A DNA stretch of 64,000 nucleotides from Cornus controversa (GCA_026545225.1 CM048845.1:14012501-14076500), one strand, 5' to 3'. Shown: positions 1 to 12,488, counted from the stretch's first letter. Translations and numbers: made by a program. The notes: generated by a model not told the origin, from the sequence alone.

Positions 1-943
1 AGCCCAGTGTTTGTCTTCGCACCTGCCCACTCACACTCGTCCACAAGGGTTACTACAATCCACCCTTCTACGAGGCCTGACGTCCTCGTCGGCACACTTC
101 CGGCTAGGTTTAGACTCTGATACCAATTGTAATACCTCGCTCCAACACATGGTATGATATTGTTCGCTTTGGGCTTGAGCCCGCACGATTTTGCTCTTGG
201 GTTTTACCCCAAAAGGCCTCATACTATTTGAAGAGAACATACTACATATAAGCACATCTTCTTTTCCACACCCAGGCTATGTGGGATTGAGCATCCTGTA
301 CCCTGTCAATGTGGTAGCTCAGCCCAGTGTCTGTCTTCACACCCGCCCACTCACACCCGTCCACAAATTGTAATACCCCACTCTAGCTCCAACACATGGT
401 ATGATATTGTTTGCTTTGGGCCTCAGCCCGCATAGTTTTGCTTTTGGGTTTTACCCCAAAAGGCCTCATATCATTTGAAGAGAACATACTACATATAAGC
501 ACGTCCCCTTTTTCACATCCAGGCGATGTGGGATTGAGCACCCTGTACCCTATCAGTGTGGTAGCTCAGCCTAGTGTCTGTCTTTACACCCGCCCACTCA
601 CACCCGTCCACAAAGGTTACTACAATCCACCCCCCTACGAGGCCCGATGTCCTCTTCAGCACACTTTCGGCTGGGTTCAGGCTCTGATACCAATTGTAAT
701 ACCCCGCTCCAACACATGGTATGATATTGTTCGCTTTGGGCCTGAACCGCACGATTTTGCTCTTGGGTTTTACCCCAAAAGGCCTCATACCATTTGAAGA
801 GAACATACTACATATAAGCACATCACCTTTTCCACACCCAGGCGATGTGGGATTGAGCACCCTGTACCCTGTCAGTGTGGTAGCTCAGCCTAGTGTCTGT
901 CTTCGCACCCGCCCACTCACACCCGTCCACAAGAGTTACTATA
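1..943 (-). mobile_element. TRIM retrotransposon, tandem multi-LTR array
   Basis: Four LTR copies of about 240-256 bp lie head to tail: 1-57 (cut by the window edge), 128-366, 369-624 and 695-943. On the plus strand each begins TGTAATACC and the complete ones end near TTACTACA. Two 70-bp spacers (58-127, 625-694) are the entire internal domain. On the minus strand each spacer starts with a primer-binding site (TGGTATCAGAG, complementary to the 3' end of initiator Met-tRNA) and ends with a purine-rich tract just before the next LTR. There is no coding capacity, which defines a terminal-repeat retrotransposon in miniature. Between 366 and 369 the spacer and the LTR end are deleted. I could not find a target duplication because the left end is outside the window. 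Confidence 0.85.
625..694 (-). other. TRIM internal domain with PBS and polypurine tract
   Basis: Complete 70-bp internal domain between two LTRs. Minus-strand order is LTR, two bases, PBS (682-692 reads CTCTGATACCA on plus), about 45 bp, then a polypurine tract (plus strand ATCCACCCCCC at 625-635) touching the next LTR. Having only the two priming sites means reverse transcription must use proteins from another element. Confidence 0.8.
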
Positions 944-2438
944 GTATCGCCAAAGCCCTGTTTGGCGATGTAAAATGCAAATATGTGTTCCAACAGCTTA
1001 GTTAAATAATAGGGCCCACAACTTGCTTAGCTTAATGGCTAGGGGAATTTAGCGTGAGTTTTAGCTAAGCAAAATAGACCACATTGAATTTAAATCTCTA
1101 TGTTTACGTGCATGCATATATATATATAGATATTTGTTATGTTTTCTTCACCTAAACTTATATAATTTTTACTACAAATTGAATTTTTTGATGAAACTAT
1201 TTTTGTTATAAACAAAATTTTGAGAGCTTCAATTTGAGTAGCACTTAATTAGGCTATGTTCCGACTTAATTTTTTTAAAAAATAAGATTTATTAAAATAT
1301 TATTATTTTTGACTAGCCAAATCCTGAGAAGCTGCGGTGGAGCAAAGATATAAAAATATGATATGATAATTGGTTAACTAAAATGTTGACATAGTTAGCT
1401 AAAATGATGACGTGGTTGCACAAAATTTAAATCTAGAGAAGCAAAATTAGAGATGTCGTGGGATATGCTCTTAGAGGTGAATCCATGATTTTTTGACTTC
1501 ATGTATCACAGATGTGACCTGATACTGAAAAATAGTTTTGCACCTCAAATAGACTAGATTTTTTAAAATGATATTGTTAATCATGAATTATCAAATAATG
1601 ATTATTTGTATGCTTGTATACGTAGTCTTGAGTGATTTATTGATATTTAACATTCTTTACGAATACATATGTGGACGAATATTTTCATACAAAAGCCATT
1701 GGGCGGGCACTCATGTTGTTTCCAAAATTGTGGCATCATGTTCTCACTTCCATTTATGCCATTCACTATGGCAAACATCTTGGTTAGGGTATTATATATC
1801 TTCTATCATATCATACTATGTTTTTCTTTACCAGCTTTAAATTTTTATTGCTCTTAATCTTGTCCTTGTGACACTTTAAAATTGAATAAAATTGACATGT
1901 TCATTTCTTCATTTTCATTGTGCCTAGCAAAGCCATTGGGTAATGTTTGGCAGTTAAAGTGGCTCCTTCGAGGAAACCCTCATTCATGAGGTCCCGGGAA
2001 TGCTTTCGTATTTGGTAGTGTGTGGGTGTGCCAGGACAGTTAAGTCCAAATCTCTTGGATGTGTGTGCTAAGACATTAGGTTTGAGTTTATCGGTTATTG
2101 ACAAACCAAGGGAACTCAGATGCCAAACAAATATTTCTAATGCTACAGCCGAGGTAACTTGTAGAATTTTTGTAATCTGACTTCGTGTGACTATGGGGAG
2201 TAAGAAATGACCTCTCATTTGTTACTTACTTCGGCCTTGATCGACACTGTAGAATTTCTCGAAGTATTTTTGTGTGTGTGTTTCCTGTTTGGATTTAGCA
2301 GAAGCAAAAATATATCAATCGAATAACATTAATCAAGAGCGATGTAATATCATAATTAACATTGATTATTGAATGAGAATCTATTACAACTTCTTTAATA
2401 TTACATGATCTTAGTCTTAAGTAAACTCGAAACAAAAT
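944..2438. other. AT-rich intergenic stretch without recognisable genes
   Basis: No supported gene. A 105-codon minus-strand open frame at 1901-2218 lies in a patch that is less AT-rich than its surroundings. It resembles nothing I recognise and has no visible splice or promoter context. It may be a decayed exon or chance. Confidence 0.5.
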
Positions 2439-2566
2439 ACAACCAGAAGTAGGTTGCTAGGAGGCTACTTGGGTTTAAGTACAACCAACAGTAAAAAAGT
2501 AGAGTGTTAGGAGGCTACTTGTGTTTAAGTACAACCACCAGTAAAGTGCTAGGAAGCTACTTGGGT
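2439..2566. repeat. Imperfect tandem repeat, three units
   Basis: A unit containing GCTAGGAGGCTACTTGGGTT and AAGTACAACCA recurs three times at spacings of about 45-58 bp, with small indels between copies. Short local tandem duplication with no coding potential. Confidence 0.7.
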
Positions 2567-4180
2567 TGGGGGCAAGCAGTAACTGCAAGTAAAAACATTA
2601 AATGAATAAGAAGTTAAATAACAACCATGAATTATTTATGAATATAAATAATACAATATATAAAAATAAAAATAAATAATTATTAGTTAAAAGTTCTTTC
2701 TAATATCTTATTACTTGGATAGAGGCATATTAATGGACATGGACAAGTCTTTTAGTATTTTTGATCCAACGACGGTAAGAATTCCAACTCTGTGAGAGGT
2801 TCTCATTATAAATTTGCCTATTACATTATGCACAAAGACAAAGATCCGGCCATCATTTTAAAAAAAAAAAAAAAAAAACTCCACAAAAGGTTCCATCGAA
2901 AAGGTAATAATAAAAGTTTGTACTATTATTCCACTTGTATTACCCCCGACGCTACAACAACCATAACCACCGTTTGTCTTTGTCTTCTCTTCCAAGACCC
3001 ACCTCGATTTGGTAGAATGAGTTATTTGCTTATTAGGCAACTTGAAGCAAAGTGTTTAACTGAGATTAATGTAAAGTGTAAATTTGTCCAATTATAAAAT
3101 AATTTATTAGAGAAAGGATTTTTACATAATAAGTGATCAAATGGTCACTCGGTAATTAATTTCAATTTTGGAACTATTCATCTTTTTCTAACTTTATAGT
3201 CACTTTAGAGCAATTTTGTTTAGAATTGGTCACCAAAATCTAAGTTTCCCAATAAAATTTCCTCCATATTTAAAATTACTAATTTAACCTTAAATACATG
3301 GACTGCATTACCTTATATAACACAATATTTTTGGGATTCTCCCTCCACATCTCGTTTTCCTCTCTTTATATCTTTACATCTCTCTGTCTCTTCTCTCTAT
3401 CTACATCTCTCTTTCTCCTCCTCTCTCTCTCCTCCTCTCTCTCTAGCCTAGAATCATGCATATACATACACACATTTATTTGCAATAATCACAATCTCTC
3501 ATAGTCCATGCGCCATGCTTTATGATGCTTTAATTGTCTTAGTCTTCAAAAACCAGACACTGTTTCAATTGTCTGAAGACTTAGCAAATTTATATATAAA
3601 ATGATCAACAGAGAAGCCACTCTCAATTACTCTCTCAAAGCCCCTCTCCACCAACTTACCCACTGGAGACTCCAAACTCCATATCATTATCGAAAAATTC
3701 AGCCCAAAAATCATGGCAAAATTCAAACTTACCCAAATCCACAACTGAAAAATATTTAGGTTATGTTGAGCTCCATGGAATTGGAGCTTCGAAATTAAAA
3801 TTGGTAAAATTGAAAAAAAAATTATAGTCCATTAAGATTTTTTTTTCAATTTTACTAATTCTAATTCCAATTTCATGCAACCGAACATAGATTTAGAGTT
3901 TCAAAAATCCTAACTCTAAACAGATCGCAATAGTGAAACATAACGAGTTACGGTTACTGTAAAACAATAGTCACCGTCACCAGAGGAATTACCCTCCGAC
4001 ATAGCACTAACATGTTGTTGGCGACATTTGCTTGTTAATTGATGGGGATGGAACTTGGTATAATACATGAGAGTTTGCAAGGAAAAATCTAAGCGGAGAG
4101 AGATGAGAGAGAGACATGAGAAGTAGAGAGAGATTTTCTAGGTTTAAGGAGAATGAGGGAGGAGAGAGACTGATAGTCTG
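2567..4180. other. Intergenic, low-complexity tracts
   Basis: No gene seen. Contains a 19-base poly-A run (2860-2878), a CT-rich microsatellite-like tract (about 3338-3446) and a GA-rich tract (about 4080-4176) directly before a TRIM LTR. Open frames across the CT tract are low-complexity Ser/Leu runs and not convincing proteins. Confidence 0.6.
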
Positions 4181-4735
4181 TGTAATACCCCGCTCCATCT
4201 GATAGTATGATATTATCTACTTTGGGCCTAAACCCGTACGGTTTTGTTCTTGGGTTTTACTCCAAGTGGCCTCATACCATTTGGAGAGAACACACTATAT
4301 ATAAGCACATCCCCTTTTCTACACCCAAGCGATGTGGGATTAAGCACCTGTAGCCTACTTGTGTGGTAACTCACCCCAGTGTCTCTTCTTGCACCCACCC
4401 ACATCACACTCGCCCACAAGGGTCACTACAATCCACCCCCTAGGAGGCTTGACGTCCTTGTCGGCACACTTTCGATTGGGTTTAGGCTCTGATACCAACT
4501 GTAATACGCTGCTCCACCTGATGATATGATATTGTTTGCTTTAGGCCTAAGCCCGCACAATTTTGTTCTTGGGTTTTATCCCAAGAGGCCTCATACCATT
4601 TGGAGAGAACACACTACATATAAGCACATTCCCTTCTCCACACCTAGGTGATGTGGGATTGAGCACCCTGTAGCCTACCAGTGTGGTAGCTCGCCCCAGT
4701 GTCTTTTCTTGCACCCGCCCACAAGGGTCACTATA
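4181..4735 (-). mobile_element. TRIM retrotransposon, complete single copy
   Basis: Same family as the array at 1-943. LTRs at 4181-4430 (250 bp) and 4500-4735 (236 bp) surround a 69-bp internal domain (4431-4499) with the Met-tRNA-type PBS (CTCTGATACCA on plus near 4488-4498) and a polypurine tract (plus strand ATCCACCCCC from 4431). The second LTR ends CTATA, not CTACA. Flanks GTCTG and GTCCA match in only three of five bases, so the target duplication is eroded or the boundary is misplaced. Confidence 0.85.
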
Positions 4736-4818
4736 GTCCATTTTAAAGGTTAAGGGGTAAATTTGTATTTTCTCTTTTTCTTATTACATCATCACTGAAG
4801 TAAACAATTTTGTTTATT

Positions 4819-4910
4819 AAACTTAAGGGTAATGTTTTACTTTATGATACAAATTAACAGAAGTAATGTAAACTCAGACAGGGTGTCAAAGTTATTTTTC
4901 AAAAACTTTA
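4819..4910. repeat. Direct repeat D1, left part (split by solo LTR)
   Basis: 4819-4910 continues at 7386-7432. Together they match 8443-8586 closely. The match runs straight across the position where the LTR sits, so the second copy is the uninterrupted form. Role unknown; probably part of an older repeat. Confidence 0.75.
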
Positions 4911-7385
4911 TGTGACCCGAGAAGTGTCCCTAGAGGGGGGGGTTGAATAGGGACTTTAAGCAAACAATGGAACTTTTTCAATTTAGCATGTTTTGACAAA
5001 GATTAGCTTGAATGGACTTTTGTCAAACACTTGATGATCTTATGTATTCAACAAGTAGGATTGAGAATGCTCTATCTATTATTCACTTAAATGATCTAGT
5101 GGATACAATAAGTGTAAGTGCAACATATCATGTTTGTAGTGTGTGAAAATGTTGATAGCATATTTTATTAAACACATAGTATGAAAATTGATTGATAACA
5201 AAATAATCAAATAAGAACTCAATCAATCAACAATTAATTAATTCCACAACTCAACAAATGTACTCCAAGCATTCATCCCATCCTCCTGATATAAATTGAA
5301 GCATATAAACATAACATTGATATATAAAGCATATAGAATTTAAACATATGAAATGCTATAAAGGAGTTTAAGGATAGAGAAATGCAAACCAAGTGACACC
5401 ATGATTTTTACATGGTTCGGCCCCTCTTACCTACGTCCATGCCTCAAGAGAAATTCTTGAGGTTTCCATTATAGAGCATTCCTTAATGGTGGAAAGCAAA
5501 TCGTACAATTGCCAAGTGAATTACTTGGGTTTCCTTGCTCAATGACAACCTCACCAAGACTTCTTTGCCAAGTTCATGACTTGGGCTTCATTGCTCAATG
5601 AAAACCTCACCAAGACTTATTTTCCAAGCTCATGACTTGGGCTTCCTTTCCAAGTGCATCACTTGATCTTCCTCTCAAAGGTAGATAAGAATTTTGGTAC
5701 AATGGAGAATATCCCTCAATGGATAGATACACAAATGATAGCTCAATGGAGAATATCCCTTAATGGATAGATACACAAATTATAACTCATATACGTAGAG
5801 TAAGCAGTGAAATACTCAATTGAAAGCTCTTCACTAGAATTTTGCCACTATGAATGATATGAAAGTGTTTAGTTCAATAGCGGTGGCTACCAATGGATGA
5901 ATGATATGAAGATTTAAGCTCTAAGGTAGCATCTACCAATAATATGTGATCATAGAGGGTTATGGTAGTCTCTCTCACATATATAATGCATATACAAGGT
6001 GTATTTATAATGCAAGAAGGAATTCTGGCCGTTTGGAAATGGTTGGGAAGTATTAAGTGCAGAAAATAGCCGTTGGAATTTGAATCTTCAGGTTTCGGTC
6101 GACTAATGAGTTTATTGGTCGACTAAAAACCTTGTTTCGGTCGACTAAAGCAATGTTTCGGTCGGTTGAAACCTCCCATATTTTGTAAAGCCTGCTGGAA
6201 TTCATTTCCAGTTTCTATCAGTAGATTGATGAAGAGATTCGGTCGACTGAAAGACCTCTATCAGTCGACTGATGGGTTCATCAGGTGACTAAAAGTCCCC
6301 AGGTCAGAATCTGTTCTCAGACTCAGTCAGTTTCTCCTGTACAGTGCATTAATACACTGCACATTTAATTACATTAAAAATATTTAAGTAAATTACATTA
6401 AACCTTTATATTTCTATTTACTTTAAGTTATTCAATGTAATTAAGCAAAGTACCCCCATTTGGATTCAATAAAAATAGTTTCAAAATGAAATTCTAAGTG
6501 AATCAAAATCTAATTTTTCAGTTTTAGTACAAAATAGATTTTCACAGCTTTGACATAAAAATTCATTGTGTAATATGAATGACTAAATTAAGTCATTTAG
6601 GGCTGAGAAAATTTATATGAACGTGATAAATCATGAGGTACAATTACCGAGACTTTTTATGTCATGATTCATTAAAAAAACTCATATTTACGTTTTTGCT
6701 TCTAGAATCCAACACTTAGCTAAATTTATGCGTTTAAGACCCAAAACAGTAACTGTGCATGACACGACTTTAGATAGTGATTCATTTGAGTTTAAAGCCT
6801 AAGACAATATATCTAAGAACCATAAATGATATGATTGAAAGACATGGTCTTAATTATGGCTTATTAGTTGAGTTCTTATAAAGCTTACGATGACTTGAAC
6901 TAACTCAATCATAGCAAGGGTCTCATGATGTTATAAGTGAAGTTCATGGCCTAATTCTAAGTGTCCAAGGAACCATGATATGATATGAATGATATGCATT
7001 GGTCCTAAGGTTCACTAGGTCAATAGATGAGCTCTCAAAAGAAGTTACTTCATAAATAACTTTACATTAAATCTAGCACTCACCCAAGACTAGCCTACCC
7101 AAGTCTTTTGATCTTCAAATCTTTAAGCTTTTAGATTCCTTCATCATGTGGCTTAGATTCACTTCAACTTCGCCATTGATCTTGATTACTGATCTTTGAG
7201 TTCCATGATCATGTGGCTTCATATATTTTCTAATTCCTTGTAAAGTCCAATACTTTTAAGATACTTGAGATAACATGGTATTTTATAAACTACACACTCA
7301 AGTAAACTTATTAAATCTACACTACAATAGGCCGTTATCATCAAAATTACCCAAGTAACCTAGGGTTGAAAACTTGAGGTCAACA
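4911..7385 (-). mobile_element. Solo LTR, about 2.5 kb
   Basis: Begins TGTGACCCG and ends GGTCAACA on plus, so it has TG...CA termini, and is flanked by perfect 5-bp repeats CTTTA (4906-4910 and 7386-7390). The paralogous repeat at 8443-8586 is the empty site. Read on minus it starts TGTTGACC followed by a TTTTGATGATAAC-type segment and ends with the CCCCCTCTAGGGAC-type sequence common at LTR ends of large plant elements. No second LTR or coding domain is present, so this is a solo LTR from intra-element recombination. The family is probably a large Ty1/copia-type element, but that rests on terminal motifs only. Confidence 0.85.
6096..6292. repeat. Palindrome cluster GGTCGAC(T) inside the LTR
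   Basis: Several copies of GGTCGACTR, CAGTCGACTG or close variants occur within about 200 bp of the solo LTR. The CAGTCGACTG core is a perfect 10-bp palindrome. No known function is assigned. Confidence 0.55.
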
Positions 7386-7439
7386 CTTTAATCTACGAAT
7401 AATTTAGTTAAACCTCATGGAAGGTTTAAGTAATTTATA

Positions 7440-8440
7440 AGCATAAATCTGACCTCCCCTAAGGTTTGGCCTAATTACACCTGGCATCAAACTAATGGAT
7501 TTTGTTACAATGACCTCCCCTGAGGTTTGCTCCGTTAGACAAAGACCCCTCCATCCAAAATTCTGTTAGATTTGTCAAAAAAATTATGGTAAATTACACT
7601 GACCTTCCCTAAGGTTTGGCTTAATTATATCCAGTATCAAACTAATTGATTTTGTTACAATGACCTCCCATGTAACATAAATGAACTAACCGACGTTAAG
7701 TTTTGGGTGAAATGTCTATTCTACTCTTAATATTATATTGATATAAAAATTAAAATATTTATATATATATAAAATAACACTTTTGCTCATCTAATGTAAT
7801 AATATTTACATGGTGGGAGCATGGTGGTGGCCATGGCAGCTAGGGTTGTGAACAATGGTTGTGGTGGCTCATGATGGCTCGGTTAGTGGTGGTTCATAGC
7901 ATGACAGTTATGAGTGGTGGGTCTGGTATGTGACATGGCAGTGATCTTAGTGTGGTATCGATGGGGCTGATGATGGCAGTTGAGGTTGGGCGCGCACACA
8001 CACATATATATAATAATATTTACTATATATATAATATAGTAAATATTATTATATTAGATGGACAAAAATGTCATTATATATATAAATATTTTAATTTTTA
8101 TATTAATATAATATTAAGGATAGAATAGACATTTCACCCAAAAGTTAACATCGGTTAGTTCATTTATGTTATAGGGGAAGTCATTGTAACAAAATTAATT
8201 AGTTTGATGCCAGGTGTAATTAGGCTAAACCTCGTGGGAGGTCAGTGTAATTTACCCCAAATCTCAAGGAGGTTAGTGTAATTTATTATAATTTTTTTGA
8301 TAAAACTAACAGAATTTTGGACCAAGGGGGGGTCTTTGTCTAACGGAGCAAACCTCAAGGGAGGTCATTGTAACAAAATCTATTAGTTTGATGCTGAGTG
8401 TAATTAGGTCAAACCTCAGGGAAGGTCAGTGTATTTTACC
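7440..8440. mobile_element. Long-terminal-inverted-repeat element, MULE-like, non-autonomous
   Basis: Arms 7440-7809 and 8039-8440 are inverted copies. The left reads GACCTCCCCTAAGGTTTGGC and then blocks naming the same order of motifs that the right arm has in reverse, including an internal repeat of the ACCTC..AGGTTT motif. The 229-bp centre (7810-8038) is rich in GGT/TGG triplets and has no open gene. Very long inverted arms with a short unrelated centre suit a non-autonomous Mutator-like or fold-back element. I could not define a 9-bp target duplication. Confidence 0.6.
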
Positions 8441-8442
8441 CT

Positions 8443-8586
8443 AAACTTAAGGGTAATGTTGTACTTTTATAATACAAATTAACAGAAGTAATGTATCTTA
8501 ACTCAGAGAGGGTGTCAAAGTTATTTTTCAGAAACTTTAATCTACAAATAATTTAGATAAACCTCATGGAAGGTTAGAGTAATTTA
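8443..8586. repeat. Direct repeat D2 (empty site of the solo LTR)
   Basis: Uninterrupted copy of the sequence at 4819-4910 plus 7386-7432. It crosses the insertion point as GAAACTTTAATCTAC, showing one CTTTA where the occupied copy has two. The D1/D2 pair also brackets the inverted-repeat element. Confidence 0.75.
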
Positions 8587-8590
8587 ATAA

Positions 8591-10113
8591 ATCTAACCCA
8601 CTAAAGAAAAATAAAATCTAAATATATCTATTGCTGAAATTTACCTTACTAATTTACTAAGGGAGACAATATTTGCACTTTCTTTTTTATGTTTGCACTC
8701 TCATTTGAAAAGAACACATATATTTTTTCAAATTACAGAACTACCCTTTCACATATCTCCTTTTCTGGTGTTTTCGGTCTCTTTAGACACGATTAAAAAA
8801 AAAACCAAAAAAGAGGACAAAAATAAAAGTTCTCTTTTGACTGAACCCCAAAAAAAAAGAAGTTATCTCTATTGAAAAAATTATCTTTTTTTGACAGGAC
8901 TCCCTCCAAAAAACAAAAAACAAAAAAAGTATGATACCCCAAAAAAAAAAAAAGACCCCCGAGAAAGTTATCTTTGTTTTAATAAATTATTTCTTTTGAG
9001 AGGTTTTCCAAAAAAAAGTTATTTCTGTTTTTAATAAATTATCTTTTTTGACATGATAAAAAAATTTAAAAAAAAGGACTGAAGAACAAAGTTATCTTTT
9101 TGGTTAGAAATAAAAAAAAAGTAGTAAAGGATTTGAAGAAGGTAAAAAGAGTTGAAGCTGATAGTATAAATGGGTAGTTATGGTATTATAAAATAAAGGA
9201 AGATGTATTAATGAGTTCACAGACATTATTGTCACTTTTTTTTAGAAGAAAAATGAAGTAGAGTGCAATTATAATAAAGTAGAATGCGAATATCGTCTCA
9301 ATTTATTAATTGTATGAAACACAAACATATGATTTAAAATTCAATATAAACAACTATATATCAAAACTGAAAGGAAAGAGAAAAATAAAAGAAATGAAAT
9401 GAAAGGAAAGAGTAGTTAAAGTAAAAGAAATGAAATAAAAAAGGACTAGCAAAAGTCCTACCGAAATTAAGGAAACTGATGAGAATTTTCAAAATAATAA
9501 CCACAAAAAAAAAAAAAGACAGGACAGTTCTTATGAGATGACACAATGTGAAATCTCATCAATTCGCATTGGAAAAAAAAAAGAATACAATTGAATGATT
9601 AAAATATAAAAGCAAACTTTAAAAGCCTACTAAAGACAGTGCACATGACGACTTTATATATGTGATTGAAGCCCCTTGCCTGTGTAATAAAACTATTGGT
9701 TGAAGACATAGTTTTGGTCTTTATTGTGTATGTAATGACAATATTTTGGTACTTATTGTGTATGTCAGTGAACTTTAATTGAAGATTTATTTGTATGGCG
9801 TTTAAGAAATAGTTGTATAAAAATTTATTTAATTATTTTATGTTGCCAAACAGTTTAAGAAAATAGTGTCTAAGGGCCAAATAGTTATATCAGTAGTAAA
9901 ATAGCTTCAGTAAATGTTTGTCAAACAGACAAAATAACTCTTCTACCAATAAAAACTTTTCTAAAATATAGTTTTCAAATACTAATGCATAAGTCAAATA
10001 GAAGTAATAGTTTTTGCATAAAAGCGGAAGCAAAAACTATGCCAAATGAGCCTTAAAACACGGTATTTTTTGGGCATAGATATATATTAAACAACTTTGT
10101 GTGTGTCAGTTGT

Positions 10114-10162
<49 letters not shown>

Positions 10163-10904
10163 TGCTCCTCCACTGATGAAAAAATGACCTTCTATCCTCT
10201 TCTAGGAATTCCTACCCCAAAAAGTGTAAGAGTATTCGCATGAATAAGCTTCTGCACTGCACTGGGAATATCTCATAGCATGAAGGCCCAGAGATCATAA
10301 AGGATGGGATGGGAATGTAGGCATTCCAGCCCAACATACTCTGGTGAATGGGTCGAGAGAGAGAGAGAGAGAGGGAGGGGAGTGGCTATCCAACCATTCA
10401 ATCGGCTATATGTTAGTACTTCGTGGCACTTCAATACAATAAAAAATTGAGATGAACCCTACCCATCTGTAATTAAGTACTCCGACTAGTGACTAAAACC
10501 TTATATTTAAACACACCGCTTGCTTAATACTTAGACAGCTTAAGCGATTGTCTAAGGCCCCAGTCAATAGAAGGCCTCAAAATTATTTTATTTCCTTAAT
10601 AAGAGTTTTTAAAATTTTATTTTCTATTATTATTAGACTTCCTAAAATATTTGTTTTCTTGTAGTGATAGACCTCAACCAATGGTAAAAATTTAATAATA
10701 GGCCCAAATAATTTAATTTATTCTAAAACTTCTAATTTCTAACCTTATCTCAAAACTTTCCTCTTTTTTCTCTCTGTCACCCCACATTTCACATTTTTTT
10801 TTATGAATTGTTGAATATATACTTAACGGATAATGGTAAAAAATTAAGAATTATAAAACTTTCCATCTTCTCCTATTAATTTTTATCTTGTTTTTCTATT
10901 CCTC
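8591..10904. other. AT-rich intergenic with microsatellites
   Basis: No gene supported. Many A-runs at 8790-9120 and 9490-9520 create spurious Lys- or Phe-rich frames. A perfect (AT)n run occupies 10117-10160, and a short (GA)n run lies near 10361-10378. The 10500-10700 stretch looks like degraded transposon sequence that I cannot classify. Confidence 0.55.
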
Positions 10905-11347
10905 ACCATTGACTATCATGTTTGACTTAATTTTTTTTTAAAATTCGAGATTACCTTGTGCATATTATAGGGTGAAGTGCAAAAAAAAATCACTCACTAT
11001 ATAGAAAATGTGCAAATAACTTTCTTATTGTTCGAAAAAATCCTTACCCATTTTGAACATTTTTCATATATATATATTTTTTTAATACTGTAAGGGTATT
11101 TTTGTCATTTTCTAATTCTGGCACAATCAAATTGACGATTTATCCTTATTTGCACAATTAGAAAATTATAGGGGATTAATTGGACATCGGAGGGGGGGGG
11201 GGGTGTATTTGCACATTCTATATATAGAGAGAGGTTTTTTTTTTGCATATTTTCTATATAGCGAGGAGGTTTTTTTGCACTTTACCCTAAAGTGCAACGA
11301 ATAATCTCAAAATTAAAAAAAAAAAGTCAAACATGACGATCAACGGT
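10905..11347. mobile_element. Fold-back (hairpin) element
   Basis: Left arm 10905-11018 and right arm about 11203-11347 are inverted copies. ACCATTGACTATCATGTTTG at the left matches the complement of the right end (ACCGTTGATCGTCATGTTTG), and the match continues inward through GAGATTA, GTGCA, AGGGTGAAGTGCAAAAAA and CTATATAGAAAATGTGCA. The loop is about 185 bp. No clear target duplication. It is a MITE-like or long-hairpin repeat. Confidence 0.6.
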
Positions 11348-11826
11348 TAAATCAAATGTGTGATAAGAAAATTCTTTTCAAATAACGTGAAAAAAGAATA
11401 AAAAAAAAAAGTGAACCAAGTAAAAAAAATGAAGATCATATTCAAAAATCATATTTTATTCCCAAAAATATCAATGCTGGAAAATATCATTAAAAATTAA
11501 AAGATTTATTAGTAGAAAATGGTCCAATTAAATATAATAATTTTAATAAGAATAAATTTATATATAAAGATTATTAACTAATATTTGATATAAAAATATT
11601 ACATGTTAAATAGCCACTCTTATATTTTTCGCCTAAGGCCTAAAATTATGTAGAGTCACCCATGTTTAAACATAATACGAAAATTCTTTAATAATGTTTG
11701 CTAAGAAAATGTAAGAATTTTTAGTCTCGCAAGCAATTTGGGACCCTATAGAACTGAAAAAAAAAAGAAAAAAAATCCAGTCATCTATGCACTTCTTTTT
11801 TGAGAAACCATACATCATAAAAAAAT
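11348..11826. other. AT-rich spacer before the segmental duplication
   Basis: Nothing recognisable. The 65-codon minus-strand frame at 11666-11863 is a low-complexity chance frame. Confidence 0.5.
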
Positions 11827-12431
11827 AATAATCAAGATTTGTTTTCATTTTCTCGGCGACCAAACGGATGGCATTGAAAATTTTGGGTACCGTTTTGAAC
11901 CCTAAAATAACAAAAAGAACTCAACAAAATAGCGAATAAGGTAAATAGGGAAAGATTGGATAGGAGGAAGAGAGTGAGGACTTGGTGAGATCTGGATTGC
12001 AGACTGGGATGGAAACTTGGATGTCGGATTCAAGAGGGTCAACGTTGAGGTTAGTAAGATGACGACTCTAGGTGTGGGGCATGGTCTATTGTAGGATAAA
12101 TTATTGAACACCCTAGAGGTATGATATCCCTTACACATCCAATGGATGAAAACTCCCCATTTTTCTTTATCATATAAAATGTTAATTCATCATCAGTTGG
12201 ATGTATAAGGGGTACGGTACCCCAACGGTATTCATTACTTTCTCCTGTTGTACGGGTGCAAATTGGGCGAGCTAACTCAAGGCCAGTTCAATTTTTCATA
12301 GACTTAGACAACCATTTTTACAATTAAGGTTGAACTTGGATTGAAAATTCTCAACCCGTCGAATTTAATTAAGGGTGAGTTTGGTTAAAGTGCTTGCAAC
12401 TCGAGTCCAATCCAAACCCGAATTCTAATTA

Positions 12432-12437
<6 letters not shown>

Positions 12438-12472
<35 letters not shown>
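12438..12472. repeat. (AT)n microsatellite
   Basis: Nearly pure AT dinucleotide run inside the hAT-like element. It is shorter in the unit B counterpart near 29416-29428. Confidence 0.8.
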
Positions 12473-12475
<3 letters not shown>

Positions 12476-12488
12476 TTAAATATATTAT

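Noticed and set aside
31-1005. Several 60-128-codon frames sharing similar peptides (for example MRPFGVKPKSKIVR) on both strands
   Set aside because: They are repeated because they lie in TRIM LTRs. The frames differ between copies and the element is non-coding by nature. The same applies to 4228-4419 and 4547-4741.
1901-2218. 105-codon minus-strand frame in a less AT-rich patch
   Set aside because: No recognised family, no splice or promoter context. Listed only within the intergenic entry.
4176-4740. Target duplication around the TRIM copy (GTCTG / GTCCA)
   Set aside because: Only three of five bases match and the right LTR end is degenerate, so I do not claim it.
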